The position numbers were made by a program, and so were the translations under genes. A stretch of 64,000 bases of DNA from Siphonodentalium dalli. Its lineage: Eukaryota > Mollusca > Scaphopoda > Gadilida > Siphonodentaliidae. Location of the stretch: NCBI GenBank assembly GCA_032622095.1, contig CP136061.1, forward strand, positions 24,556,991 through 24,620,990, given 5' to 3'. The notes under the pieces are model-generated. The model was not told where the DNA came from, did no database searches, and was given only the letters and a program-made list of their open reading frames with translations. Shown piece after piece: positions 33,616 to 44,489 of this stretch (position 1 is its first letter; every line of letters begins with the position of its first letter).

Positions 33616-33903
33616 AGGGAGAAGTGGGTTCTCCCTTCTGTGATCCAATAGGTGGTATGCAACACCTGTAAGAGCCCATTTACAATTAGGGAGAAGTGGG
33701 TTCTCCCTTCTGTGATCCAATAGGTGGTATGCAACACCTGTAAGAGCCCATTTACAATTAGGGAGAAGTGGGTTCTCCCTTCTGTGATCCAATAGGTGGT
33801 ATGCAACACCTGTAAGAGCCCATTTACAATTAGGGAGAAGTGGGTTCTCCCTTCTGTGATCCAATAGGTGGTATGCAACACTTGTAAGAGCCCATTTACA
33901 GAA
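33616..33903. repeat. 72-bp tandem repeat, four units, inside H6
   Basis: Unit begins AGGGAGAAGTGGGTTCTCCC and ends GCCCATTTACAATT. Period 72 is a multiple of three, which explains the repetitive open frames of up to 112 aa on the minus strand. Confidence 0.95.
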
Positions 33904-34043
33904 CCATTATCATCAGTAAGAACACCATTATAACCAGTAAATATACTTTAATAATAGATACGCTGTTGGGACATACATGTATACTGATATATAGGAGAGA
34001 AGTCACCTCTCCCTGGGACAAAAACATGGAGAAGTGACACATT

Positions 34044-34442
34044 TTAACCCTTTACCCAACAGAAGGGCCCTGTGCCAATGCATTCTCTTATATATGCGAG
34101 TCGACCATAGGTCGCCTCGCATATATAAGAGAATGCATTGGCTTAACACATTAAAAATTATAAAATTGTTAAAGAATGTAAGAAAAAATGGTAAAAAGTG
34201 TTAAATAAAGATTTTTTTAGGCCAATGCATTCTCTTATATATGCGAGGCGACCTATGGTCGACTCGCATATATAAGAGAATGCATTGGCACAGGGCATAA
34301 CTGTAACCATCACAATGTGGTCATTGAGCCGGTTCCAATGATATCCATATTTGTATGGTTCTATTGAGACAGACCGAAGATATTTTAGGCTGTTGAAGCT
34401 TTATTTGGCCGCTTTTGGCCGGTTTGTTGGGTAAAGGGTTAA
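34044..34442 (+). mobile_element. TTAA MITE family A, copy 7 (reference for cassette positions)
   Basis: Two 69-nt cassettes at 34074-34142 and 34221-34289 are reverse complements of one another. Inserted at a TTAA in the H word acattttaaggagaacatg. Confidence 0.9.
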
Positions 34443-34722
34443 GGAGAACATGTTTTCAAGTCGCCCTCTAGAATGCCAACACTTTGATTTTTATTTTATT
34501 TTTGAACTGTATGGCATCACTGTTGCTGAGTGTTTAACAATGTTTCTGTAAATATTTATGGAATGCATAGTGGATGCTGACATGCCATTATAGACCACCT
34601 GTTTGTGCACTGTCCCTCACCAAACATTAAACCAGATTCCTAGAATCCTATAACAAGTGCGTAATCGAGCCGTATTGGAAAACAGTGCATGTAGTGCATT
34701 TAATTAATCACTGACAAGTTTG

Positions 34723-34790
34723 TTAACCCTTCCATGACTGGAGCTTACCTGAAATTTTGCAAAAACCCTGTGCCAATGCATTCTCTAGAT
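34723..34790 (+). mobile_element. TTAA MITE family B, left fragment
   Basis: TTAACCCTTCCATGACTGGA to cattctctagatata, then H sequence resumes. Confidence 0.65.
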
Positions 34791-34833
34791 ATACATGTAT
34801 ACAGGGAGAAGTGGCACATTTTAGGGAGTACAT

Positions 34834-34958
34834 GTCTCCAAAGTCGCCCTCTAGGCTGGTCCCAGGTGTCTCCCTAGTCACCCTTTAGGCTGGTCCCCTC
34901 CCAAGTCGCCCTCTAGGCTGGTCTCTGTCTCCCAAGTCACCCTATAGGCTGGTCTCTG
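34834..34958. repeat. Tandem copies of the family H right terminus
   Basis: AGTC(G/A)CCCT.TAGGCTGGTC occurs four times with ~32-bp spacing; the last is the functional edge next to the TSD. Confidence 0.85.
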
Positions 34959-34998
34959 GTCCAGGCCCCCATCCATGACTTAAAAGCCTGAAATACCC

Positions 34999-35388
34999 TT
35001 AACCCTTTACCCAACAAAACGGCCAAAGAAAGCTGCAACAGCCTAAATTATCTTGGGTCTGTCTCAATAAAACCATACAAATATGGATATCATTGGAACC
35101 GGCTCATTTACCACATTGTGATGGTTACAGTTATGCTCTGTGCCAATGCATTCTCTTATATATGCGAGTCGACCATAGGTCGCCTCGCATATATAAGAGA
35201 ATGCATTGGCCTAAAAATAATCTTTTTTTAACACTTTTTACCATTTTTTCTTACATTCTTTAACAATTTTATAATTTTTAATGTGTTAAGCCAATGCATT
35301 CTCTTATATATGCGAGGCGACCTATGGTCGACTCGCATATATAAGAGAATGCATTGGCACAGGGCCGTTCTGTTGGGTAAAGGGTTAA
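34999..35388 (-). mobile_element. TTAA MITE family A, copy 8 (reverse orientation)
   Basis: Both tips intact. Like A4 it reads AAAACGGCC at the left and CAGGGCCGTTCTGTTGGG at the right. Confidence 0.88.
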
Positions 35389-35423
35389 ATCTGAAAAATA
35401 ACTATTCAAGGCCTTGAAAGTGA

Positions 35424-35694
35424 TTAACCCTTTCATGACGGGAGCTGCGCTGGTGCAGCATTAATGATCATGTGCAAGTTCATTCTCTGATATATGCGAA
35501 TCTCCCATAGGGATCCTCACATATATCAGATAATGCACTGGCTTGCAAGGTCATATTAAATATTGTTAGCCAATTGTATTCTCTTATATATATGAGGCTC
35601 CCTATAGGAGAGTCCGAGACTTGCATATATAAGAGAATGCATTGGCACAGTGTTCTCGCAAATTTTCAGGAAGCTCCAGTCATGAAAGGGTTAA
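35424..35694 (-). mobile_element. TTAA MITE family B, full-length reverse copy
   Basis: TTAACCCTTTCATGACGGGA ... CAGTCATGAAAGGGTTAA; only 35 bp from A8. Confidence 0.82.
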
Positions 35695-35811
35695 TAAACT
35701 GTAGGAATCCTTGATCAGTCCTGAATATTATTGCCGATATGTTTCAACACTTACTACATGTAGATGTATAATTAATGAGAATTTGCCTTGAAAGGCCTTG
35801 GATTTGAGATA

Positions 35812-36190
35812 TACCCTGCTGGACAAAACAAGTGTCCATTGGCACCACGGTGTATTTGCCGTTCAGCCGCGGTGTCAGATTTTGTAACTGCAGTTGAGCA
35901 CCGCGGCCGAACAGCATGTACACTATGGCCAAACGGCAAGTACATCTTGGCCGAAAGGCAACTACAACGCGACTGAATGGCATGTGTGCCGTGGTTAGAT
36001 TTCTGGTTTGTATTGTCTTTTTTCAGTTTAATGAACGTACACCGCGGCATCTACACCATGGCTGAATGGCAAGTACACCGCGGCCTAACTGTAGTTAGCC
36101 GGTGCAACTGCGGTGTAGTTGCATTTCGGCCGCGGTGGCAACGCTAACCACACCGCAGTTGAGTGGACACTTGTTTTGTCCAGCAGGGTA
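35812..36190. mobile_element. TIR element G, copy 2
   Basis: TACCCTGCTGGACAAAACAA termini with TA flanks and the same repeated CpG-rich interior as the 14.7-kb copy. The two give similar minus-strand frames (CPAGY..GANGHLFC), which are translations of the TIR itself. Confidence 0.88.
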
Positions 36191-36249
36191 GCTAGTCCTT
36201 GGAAAAACCTTGAAAATAGTTGTGAAATGGCCTTGAATTTGATTAAAGG

Positions 36250-36568
36250 GGACTGTACACTAAATCCGGTCATTTTTGGGACCATCTGCTTTTATACTCA
36301 ACAGAATATATGTAACAAATGAATGAACTTGAGCCTTGGATTAGTGCAAAATACACTCATGTGAACGATGCAAACAACATAGTAATTATAATGAAAATGA
36401 ATTTATGACTGGAGTTTATGACATGTTGTCTGTATCGTTTATACGGTAAATGAGTGTATTTTGCACTCATGCATGGCTCAAATTCATTCATTTGTTGCAT
36501 ATATTCTGTTGAGTATAAAAGGAGATGGTCCAAAAAATGGCCGGATTTAGTGTACATACAGTACCTCT
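36250..36568. mobile_element. Foldback with ~120-bp arms, ACTGTACACTAAATCCGG tips
   Basis: ACTAAATCCGGTCATTTTTG, TATACTCAACAGAATATATG and GTGCAAAATACACTCAT occur in the left arm and inverted in the right. A loop of about 70 bp remains. Confidence 0.75.
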
Positions 36569-36808
36569 TCAAGTCTAACCTGTTACAATCATATGTGTGG
36601 ACACTGATGACAATCTCTTTGCAGTATATCAACTGTATATTATCTATATGACCTTGAGTAGCTACATGTATATGACCTTGAGTAGCTAACACTTGCTGCC
36701 TTCTATTGATCTCTATACTGTTCCTGTCAAATTTTATCAGTTTTGATGGTAATAAATTTTGTCAGTGGCAAAATTAATGAGTTAACAACTATTGACTTTT
36801 CCAAAGGA

Positions 36809-36872
36809 ATTTCCGATACCCATTGGAGCATTTAGATTGAATTTCCGATACCCATTGGAGCATTTAGATTGA
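36809..36872. repeat. 32-bp direct duplication
   Basis: ATTTCCGATACCCATTGGAG followed by CATTTAGATTGA, twice. Confidence 0.95.
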
Positions 36873-37003
36873 AGTTCTAGTTCTTAACATAGAGCTGGTA
36901 TATGTCCATTACTGTAGCTCAGTTTAATAATTTGTCTTGTTAGTTGCAACCTTTTACAAGCAGTAATTTACAATTTCTGGGAGGTTTTACAATTAAGGGG
37001 TTC

Positions 37004-37278
37004 TTAACTTCCAACTTTTGATACATGGAGCTTCCTGAAATTTTGTGGAAACCATGTGCCAATGCATTCTCTTATACATGTGAGTGCCAGGGAGCCTGGC
37101 ATATCTAAGAGAATACAGCATTGGCCTAATAATATTTACCTTGACCTGGTAATTTAAGCCAGTGCATTTTCTTCTATATGCAAGGCACGATCCCTATGGA
37201 ATCTCGCATATATAAGATAATGCACTGCCACATGATCTTTAATGCCACACCAACACAGCTCTGATCATGAATGTGTTT
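37004..37278 (+). mobile_element. TTAA MITE family B, old copy
   Basis: Both tips degraded (TTAACTTCCAAC..., ...ATGAATGTGTTTA), but catggagcttcctgaaatttt, both cassettes and the atctttaatgc stretch are clear. Confidence 0.7.
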
Positions 37279-38756
37279 AGAAAGTTAAAGCTCTAGGTAC
37301 TCTGGACAGACCACTCCTCAAGTTCAAGGGTAAAATGTATTTGTTGTGATAAAAAAATCCAAAGAAACTCACCTGTGAACAATTTGCCATAAAATCTGCA
37401 ACATGTAAAATGGAAATCTGTAAATGTTTAAGTGTTTTTATGGTGTGGGATAGAATGAGGGATCTTCAGTGCAGATCTAATCTGAACCACCTTATCCTGA
37501 CCTGATTAATATGAAGCACATGACCTAGTTTCCTTTACCATCAATCCCCTTAAGATCACAGTCCTTTGTATCTCATTAGTAAATTAGTTCTGTGAGTATA
37601 TGAAGAAGCAGCACATTATGCTGTGTAGTGTCTATGTTGCTCATCTTACTCTGTGGGATATCAATAAAGCACAGTATGGGGGATAGAGATTAACACCCAA
37701 GTCACAAAGATTCATATCACATTCTACTCCTGTTACATCTAATACAGCCCTGATTTAATGAAAAAATCATAAACTTACAGCTAATTCATTTTCAAAGGAA
37801 ATTTCGACCTTTGTGAAGATGATTCATAAATCAGGTTTACTTCAGGTGTTTTTTGCGGATGTGGTTTGATAATGTTTTAGGATGGAAGTTACTTCCTACT
37901 GATTTCAGAAGTCAAGTCTTCTGTTTATAAGATGTTTTTCATGGTGTTTTTTTGAATGGATGTAGAACCTTTTCTCAGTTTTCTGGAATATATATTAGGA
38001 TATTCAAATTCGATGGTGTGTATAAGAGTTTCTGATATTTTTCTCCTGAAAGTTGTGCTCATTTGTGAGTTAGAGAGTGGACATACATGTAGTTCAAATT
38101 TCTGATTGTCAGTTGAATTTAGTCATGCAATTGTTTCAGTGGCACACCTGTTGATGCATCAAACAAATTGGGGGCAATATGTTTTGAAAACAACAAGGTT
38201 TCTTCAGAGATTATCCAGAATTGTCAACTTGCGTCATATCGGCAAATTTTTTAACTTTGATATATTACAATTGTACATGTATATATGTTGTTTTTTGGGC
38301 AAGCCTCTGAATTATTAATTTTGAACAAAAATTCAACCAGTTAGCTTCTACAAATTAAGATATGGGCTTCGGAACCTTGCATTTAAAAAAGATGTTTTTT
38401 CTTAGATTTAGCGTCATTTTAGCACACTACAACATTTAAAAAGAAAAAAGTTTCATATATTTAGTAGATACACAGATACAGCTAATTTTATTTTTTTATG
38501 ATGACAAAAATGTTTACAGTTATTATCATTCTCTCCATTTGAATGAATTTCTTTTGCCACCAGGGTTGTTCCAGGGTTGTTATTGTTATGTTTTCTTGCC
38601 ACCAGGGTTGTTATTGTTATGTTTTCTCAAGATAAATCAGTTAAAATCCCTGTTTATTATTCATATAGTAGTCAGTATTTCGTTTGTACATGTATTACTT
38701 TCATAATCTTGCATATACCATTCATGGATTATTAATGTTTGCTTATTTCTTTCCAG
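37279..38756. other. End of intron 2, no mobile element identified
   Basis: Contains a local duplication TTGCCACCAGGGTTGTTATTG at 38540-38625. Otherwise AT-rich and unremarkable up to the exon 3 acceptor. Confidence 0.4.
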
Positions 38757-38849
38757 AGGCCATTTTAACTGGTTACAGCTTGACAAACGAGTATTAGAAC
38801 ACGACTTTCCTAAACGAGGAGGGCTACTTGTATTATATTTCTCAATAAG
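38757..38849 (+). CDS. FRMD4: FRMD4 coding exon 3 (residues 54-84 plus 2 nt)
   Basis: After the split Thr it reads GHFNWLQLDKRVLEHDFPKR then GGLLVLYFSI, followed by two bases of an Arg codon. The acceptor is tttctttccag and the donor is gtcagt. NWLQLDxRVLEHDFPK is a signature of FRMD4 and related FERM proteins at the end of lobe F1. The 93-nt exon lies after a 14.8-kb intron, the longest closed intron here. The second acceptor-like AG two bases downstream would break the frame, so 38757 is the correct start. Confidence 0.93.
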
Positions 38850-39690
38850 GTCAGTATATGATATTTATGAATTTGTATAATTACTATATGGTAAGATTGA
38901 GGGTTAATTAGGGGTTAAACATGCTGTCTGCTGTGATTTTGGGATGTTTGTTGGTGGGTTTTACGATGGAAAATTCAGTTTTACCGGCGATGCAAGGAAC
39001 CGGTAAAACAGATATTTTTCTTTGGAAAACCCACTGATAAACATCACAAAATCACACCAGACAGCATTTTTATCCCCATTCTAATTCACACCGCCCAAAA
39101 AATGATGCTGTAGTCATGAGAAACTGCCAAGTAGTTGTTAAACTGGACATGATTGACAGTTTGCAAACAATCCATATCACTTCCTTCTAGAAATTGTACT
39201 CCCCTCCATGAGGATATACATGTAGTTCCATATTTCAAATAGCAATAAACCGAGCAATGAGAAGGAATCCACGAAATCCATCAGCTCAAATTCTATAGCA
39301 GACCAATTCGACATGCATAAATTATATTAATAATTTCAAGGTATTACACTACTGACAGGCCATTGTCATTGCATTGTATCAGTGCAAATAGTGTAAAAAT
39401 CATATTCCACAGTTCAAAATCTGTGAATTTCTTCAAGTTCTCACTGGGATCACCGAGAAAAAAACGAGAAAAAACACATGTAATTCCTTTCATAGTTTCT
39501 AGACAATGTATTTCACAGTAAACTCAATAGATGTTTCTTAACAATGTATTTCACAGTACCATGGCTCGAGATTACATGATTTATGCAACCTTTGTGAGCC
39601 AATTTCGCGATAAACATGAATTGAATACCCAAGGAAAATTTGTATGCTCTCAAAATGAAAAATTGGCTAAAAAACAACCTGTCTAAATCA
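38850..39690. other. Start of intron 3, weak inverted words only
   Basis: gtctgctgtgattttgggatg / ttgtgatgtt... and acaccagacagcatttttat at 38920-39075 form an imperfect foldback; no gene evidence. Confidence 0.4.
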
Positions 39691-39694
39691 TGTT

Positions 39695-39950
39695 ATCTCA
39701 AGAAAAAATTAAAAATATTATAAAAAATGTTAAAGAATGTAACAAAAAATGATAAAGAATGAAAGAAAAATTATAAAAAATGTAAGAAAAATGGTAAAAA
39801 ATGATAAAAATTGTTAAAGAATGTAAGAAAAAATGATAATAAAAAAAGAGGATAAAAATTGTTAAAGAATGAAAGTAAAATTTATAAAAAATGATAAAAA
39901 ATTGCTAGGCCGATACATTCTCTTATATATGCAAGGTGACCTATGGTAGA
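39695..39950. repeat. Expanded MITE A/C linker with half a cassette
   Basis: GTTAAAGAATGTAAGAAAAA-like units about 8-10 times, followed by gccgatacattctcttatat and half of a hairpin. No TTAA tips; a derivative or remnant. Confidence 0.65.
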
Positions 39951-40372
39951 CTGGTGGAATATGATATCTACATGTATGGGAGTAGCCTGAGTAGAGATTC
40001 GTGACATTACCTAATTGAATTGATATGTTTGAAATACCTCTGGTAAATATAAACCAGTTAAATTATTATGATATGCATATGTGCTGATAATTAGCGTATG
40101 GTCTTTGGTTCCTGTAATTTTGGTGAAGATTGTATTATCATGTTAATGTTATTTAGAAACCAGACTTCAAAGTATCATGTTAATTAAATTAATTAGTAAA
40201 ATAATATTCATCTCAAGATTCCCTTCTATTAATTAACATGAGGTATATTCTGCTAATCAATTTAGAAATGTGCTATGGGTACCATCTAAGTTGTCTTTAA
40301 GATTTGCCTTTTGAATAAATTTGTTCTAAAAGCGTGGCAAGAAGAGCTAACATTAAAAATCTATGTTTCCGC

Positions 40373-40530
40373 CAAGCCTTAGTTTCGTGCGCCTTTCATT
40401 TGCAGAATGAGGTCCCCAGAGGGTGAATTTTATGGTGATGCTATCTTGCATAGCGGGCTGGCATCACTAAATTCACCCTCTGGGGACCTCAATCTGTTTA
40501 GGCCTCAACTTCTCTGGAAAGTTTCTTTAT
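40373..40530. mobile_element. Family F element, long form, left part
   Basis: CAAGCCTTAGTTTCGTGCGC, foldback core, then CTGTTTAGGCCTCAACTTCT as in the 14.5-kb copy; right terminus not found. Confidence 0.65.
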
Positions 40531-41621
40531 TATAAAATTTCTATAGAAACGTCTTCACATAGATTCTATTTCTTTTTTAGCTTAGTTTCTCTAGATCCCG
40601 AAATTGGCAGACAATACATTTCATAATCGAGGTTCCACCTCTGAAATTAAAGGCCCACTTAATTTTTTAATGCATTATACACAACATATTCCATATTATA
40701 TACCACTAGCAGGTTAGCCCGCCACTGGCGGCATTCGTCCCATGGCTTTGTTTCAGAAACATGACATTTTTGTAATTATTTTGTTTTTATTTATTTTTGT
40801 TTTTTATTTTTTAATTTGAATTTAATGTTTTTTAAATTTAATTTTTTGTTTCTGGCGGAAAAATTTACCCGTAGAAATCGCACCTTCCTAGGAACGACAG
40901 ACAACGCATTCTTTGTTTCGTGAAATCTCTCTACGATAACATTGCATTGAATTTAAAACAAACGCTTCCCGTCGGGAAATCTGTCTTCGGGTCGTTGTTG
41001 GCATCACGGCTCCCCGAAAACTCTCACATTGCCGAAAACGTGTATTTAGTAATATCGTTGTTGTTGATATTTACGGCTTGGGGGCTATTTTCTTATTTAG
41101 CAAGTTTGAGCTCAATCGGTTAGAGTCTATAAAGGACACACTCATATATATGACACTTCCCGTAGGTAGCAAGTTTGAGCTCAATCGGCATTCCCTGGAA
41201 TTTCCCGTAGATTGGCAGATTCCAGTAACTTTATAACGGTATATCTGGGGAGAAATCTGATGCTATATTCGTGATTATCTGGGATGATTTCGGTATATAC
41301 CAAAGGTATATACTGTAAAATCAAAGCGCGCCATCCGTGCTCGCAGGGAATAAATTTCGAGCGATAACGTTTGCGTTCCCGTATAACTCTGCAGATGCGA
41401 ATAACGTTGAATGGGAAACAGACGCTCTTTATAGAGATGCGTCAAAAACAAACGCTCATTAAATAATCACTTGATTAACCCCCGCCGTGCCTTTGCAGTG
41501 ATTTGAGATTGGAGAACGGGTGCTCTGAGCTTCTCTAAACCGCTACCACGGTCGTGTCGGTGGGATTTGACACTTACATAGGAAGTTTGATCTCAATCTG
41601 TACACGCGTTTTGGATTCTAT

Positions 41622-41658
<37 letters not shown>

Positions 41659-41818
41659 GAAGTCTCAAAATATATAGTATAGATTTGGAAGAGGAACCAA
41701 AAATATATATATTCCAACAGAATACGGAACAGCTGTGGCCTAGGAGTGTTCACCAAGTGATAGAGATTCTCAGATTCATTCCAAGACTTCCCCATTGTCA
41801 ACCCAGAATGCATCATAA
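40531..41818. other. Intron 3 block with AGTTTGAGCTCAATCGG words and an AC microsatellite
   Basis: AAGTTTGAGCTCAATCGG occurs at 41103 and 41172, with a variant at 41584. An (AC)n run lies at 41629-41653. GC content is higher at 40860-41560. A repeat of unknown class is likely. Confidence 0.45.
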
Positions 41819-42400
41819 TTATACCCCCGCAACGAAGTTAAGGGGGGTATACTGGAGTCAGCTTGTCCGCCCGTCATCCGTCCGTGGACACAAATTTGTC
41901 CGGAGTTTTTCTCAGTCGTTTTTTTTATCAATTTCCGTGAAACTTGGCACAGACATCAACCACCATGTGAACCTGTGCACCTGCGATTATGACGTCTGTT
42001 GGACTTTTTTTTGGTGGAGTTATCCCCCCTTTTTCAACTTAGAAAATTTCGCAACATGTATACTTTTGTCCGAGCTTTTATTCCTACATTTTTCGGTCAA
42101 TTTTTTAAAACGTGGCACAGTTATTTAGTACCATGGGAACTTGTGCACCTGCGATTATGATGTCTGTCCGACATTTTTTGTGTGGAGTTATTACCTTTTT
42201 CGACTTAGAATTTTTTTCGCAACATACATAATTTTGTCCAAGCTTTTATTCCTACATTTTTCGGTCAATAGGTTTAAGATTAGGGTTATGGTTGTACACC
42301 TGCAATGGGAACTGTTATTTTATTATTTTAACTAAATGTTTACTGACATGTGAAACATCTTAGTATTTTAAAAACAGGGGGGTATCCTCACACCTCTAGT
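41819..42400 (+). repeat. Phrase array M3
   Basis: Hairpin head TATACCCCCGC..GGGGGGTATA (41820-41851), GTCCGCCCGTCATCCGTCCG, then two ~170-bp units (tgtgcacctgcgattatga, attcctacatttttcggtca). The tail is caggggggtatcctcacacc. Confidence 0.6.
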
Positions 42401-42679
42401 TCAAACTAAGAGAAAGTTATTCCCCTTCCATTGAGAATAATATGTATGTACATTGTATGTATGTATATATGTACTTTATTTCAGACACAAGGTCCATATA
42501 TAAGTTATAAATAATAAATAAACAATATACTTTACAGTACAGTATGGATAAATATAAATCAAAGCACACCTTTGTACCTCAACAAAAACAACATGTTCAC
42601 AGTTTATTACACCGGATAATTTGATAATACAATGTTTTGGAGCTTCCTCTTTCAAACGGTATATAATTTGGCATATATA

Positions 42680-42911
42680 TACAGTAATGCCCTAATTAAT
42701 CGACTGCTTAACCACAGCAGAATTATGGGTAACTTTTCAGGATTTAGTCAGAAATATGGCTTGTTGCCATTCATCGGAAAGCCATTCATCGGAAAGCTCT
42801 CGGGGAGAGCTTTCCGATGAATGGCAACAAGCCATATTTCTGACTAAATCCTGAAAAGTTACCCATAATTCTGCTGTGGTTAAGCAGTCAATTAATTAGG
42901 GCATTACTGTA
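42680..42911. mobile_element. Foldback MITE family P, copy 5
   Basis: TA-flanked. The left arm carries GCCATTCATCGGAAA twice, making it 15 bp longer than the right arm. Confidence 0.88.
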
Positions 42912-43069
42912 TAATGTGATCTGGGGGTTCGAAAATTAAGTGGGCCTTTAAGTCATCAGATAACCCTTAATTCATTAGCACGTTATCAGCAGTTGATCAT
43001 CTGTATATGAATAACAATTTATTAAAGTCACACCTGCTTATCAATACAATGATGATTAGCCTCTAGAAC

Positions 43070-43431
43070 CAGGGATATATCAGGGCTGTTTTTATACATC
43101 TTACATGTACATGTTTGGGCGCCCAAACTCCGCCCAAACTCAAGAAGCTCAAATGTCTCCAAATTCCTAGTGGACCGTATTGAGTCAACCTGAATTTTCC
43201 ACTTTTTCAATGCAATTCAACAATATGCTATGTAACTAAAAAATCTACAGTTGCAATAAAGCGTTTATTTTCATGTTCAATTTTTAAATCAGAAATATTA
43301 TGTCATATTTATAATATATGTACATCCGTTTCTGTGTTGGTTCTGTGTAGAACCCTTATTTAGTTACATGGGGATACATGTATCATCTGCTGAAAACAGT
43401 TGTCCCCAAATTATCTCTGGAATCTTCCCTG
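43070..43431. mobile_element. Relative of the 12.4-kb hAT element
   Basis: Shares GTTTGGGCGCCCAAACTC, aattcaacaatatgc and gttgtccccaaa with 12438-12967. Ends CAGGGATATATCAGGG and TCTTCCCTG. Flanks do not match, so the boundaries are approximate. Confidence 0.6.
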
Positions 43432-44130
43432 CTATATGGAACGGTGTACTTTCTTTATCAAGTGACAATACATTACTGCTTTTGGTTTCAAAATAAGTCA
43501 ATGTTGGCAGATCAGTGTTCCTTTATGTTAATTAATATATGTTGCCCGCTAGACCAATTTTAGTTTATGTGGTTCCAATCCTTGCATATTTCCTATATCA
43601 CTTTTTACAACTTATCATGTTACTTTTGTGTGCGTTTCTTTATTTTTTTGTTTTAGTTGTCGTTTTTTGTCGATCTCATATTTAGGTTTTAAGAGAAGAC
43701 ATTGGCCTAACAATATTACCTTAACATTGTAAGCCAGTGCATTCTCTTATATATGTGAGGCTCCCTATGGTTCTTAAATTTTATTCGTTCTGACCTTTAG
43801 GAACCCAGTATAATTTTAATTTTTAGGCCGAAAATGCAGTGTAATTTCTATGGAAAGTAGAGGGCAAGCGAACTGGGTGATCTCACCTTGAAACCTGGAC
43901 TCACACTCAGTGCATATTTCAAGCAGCATTAATTTTCCGCAGCTTGGCTTAGACTAAGTAAATTGTCTGTGGGTAGATGACATTCTACAAATAGCTAATG
44001 TTTGGTAGGGTGTTATCGAATGCGGGTAACTTGAAAGATTGTTCTGCCACTGCATGGATAACTCATCAGACATGAATCTATTTTCATTTCTATTGGTACC
44101 AGACAGGTGGCTTGAACAATCCAGCATCAA
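43432..44130. other. Intron 3; includes a MITE B fragment at 43690-43772
   Basis: cattggcctaacaatattac and ccagtgcattctcttatata mark the internal part of a family B element without tips. The rest is unassigned. Confidence 0.5.
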
Positions 44131-44345
44131 CAGTAATGCCTTAAATAATCCGCTCCTCAACCACAGCAGAATTATGGGTAATTTTTCAGGATTTAGTCGG
44201 ATATATGGCTTGTTGCCATTCACGGGAAAGCTCTCAGTGAGAGCTTTCCGATGAATGGCAACAAGCCATATTTCCGACTAAATCCTGAAAAATTACCCAT
44301 AATTCTGCTGTGGTTAAGGAGTTGATTATTTAAAGCATTACTGTA
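44131..44345. mobile_element. Foldback MITE family P, copy 6
   Basis: CAGTAATGCCTTAAATAATC palindrome. The left TA is AA, the right TA intact. Confidence 0.85.
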
Positions 44346-44489
44346 TAATTATGTTTATCATGTGGTATCATTCTTAGTGCTACGGTATATAAACTTTTTC
44401 AACTAGTAAAGATATTTTTTTTGTTCAGGAAAATTTTGGAAAATGTTTTATTGTTTAACAGTTTTATGTTCTTTCAGATAAAGCATTTA

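Larger units (their letters stand above)
33574..34958. mobile_element. Family H element with perfect TSD, internal tandem repeats and MITE A7
   Basis: Left end CAGGGACCAGCC, right end GGCTGGTCTCTG, flanked by GTCCAGGC (33566-33573 and 34959-34966). It contains four 72-bp units, MITE A7, a truncated MITE B and four copies of the right terminus in tandem. Confidence 0.88.

Noticed and set aside
33543-33881. 112-aa repetitive ORF (LHTTYWITEGRTHFSLIVNG repeated)
   Set aside because: Produced by a 72-bp tandem repeat whose period is a multiple of three, inside an hAT-type element.
34074-34142. Hairpin cassette as a transcription terminator or a conserved miRNA
   Set aside because: Present many times inside transposons at unrelated positions; small-RNA origin is only a hypothesis and is listed as such.
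14620-36050. Similar minus-strand ORFs at 14620-14925 and 35772-36050 (MPRC..FIKLKKD..., ending near CPAGY)
   Set aside because: They are translations of the two copies of element G and its TIR. Similarity follows from DNA identity; no start, domain or codon evidence.
41685-42128. 147-aa ORF
   Set aside because: Crosses the AC-microsatellite flank and phrase array M3; no domain, not conserved with the other arrays' frames.
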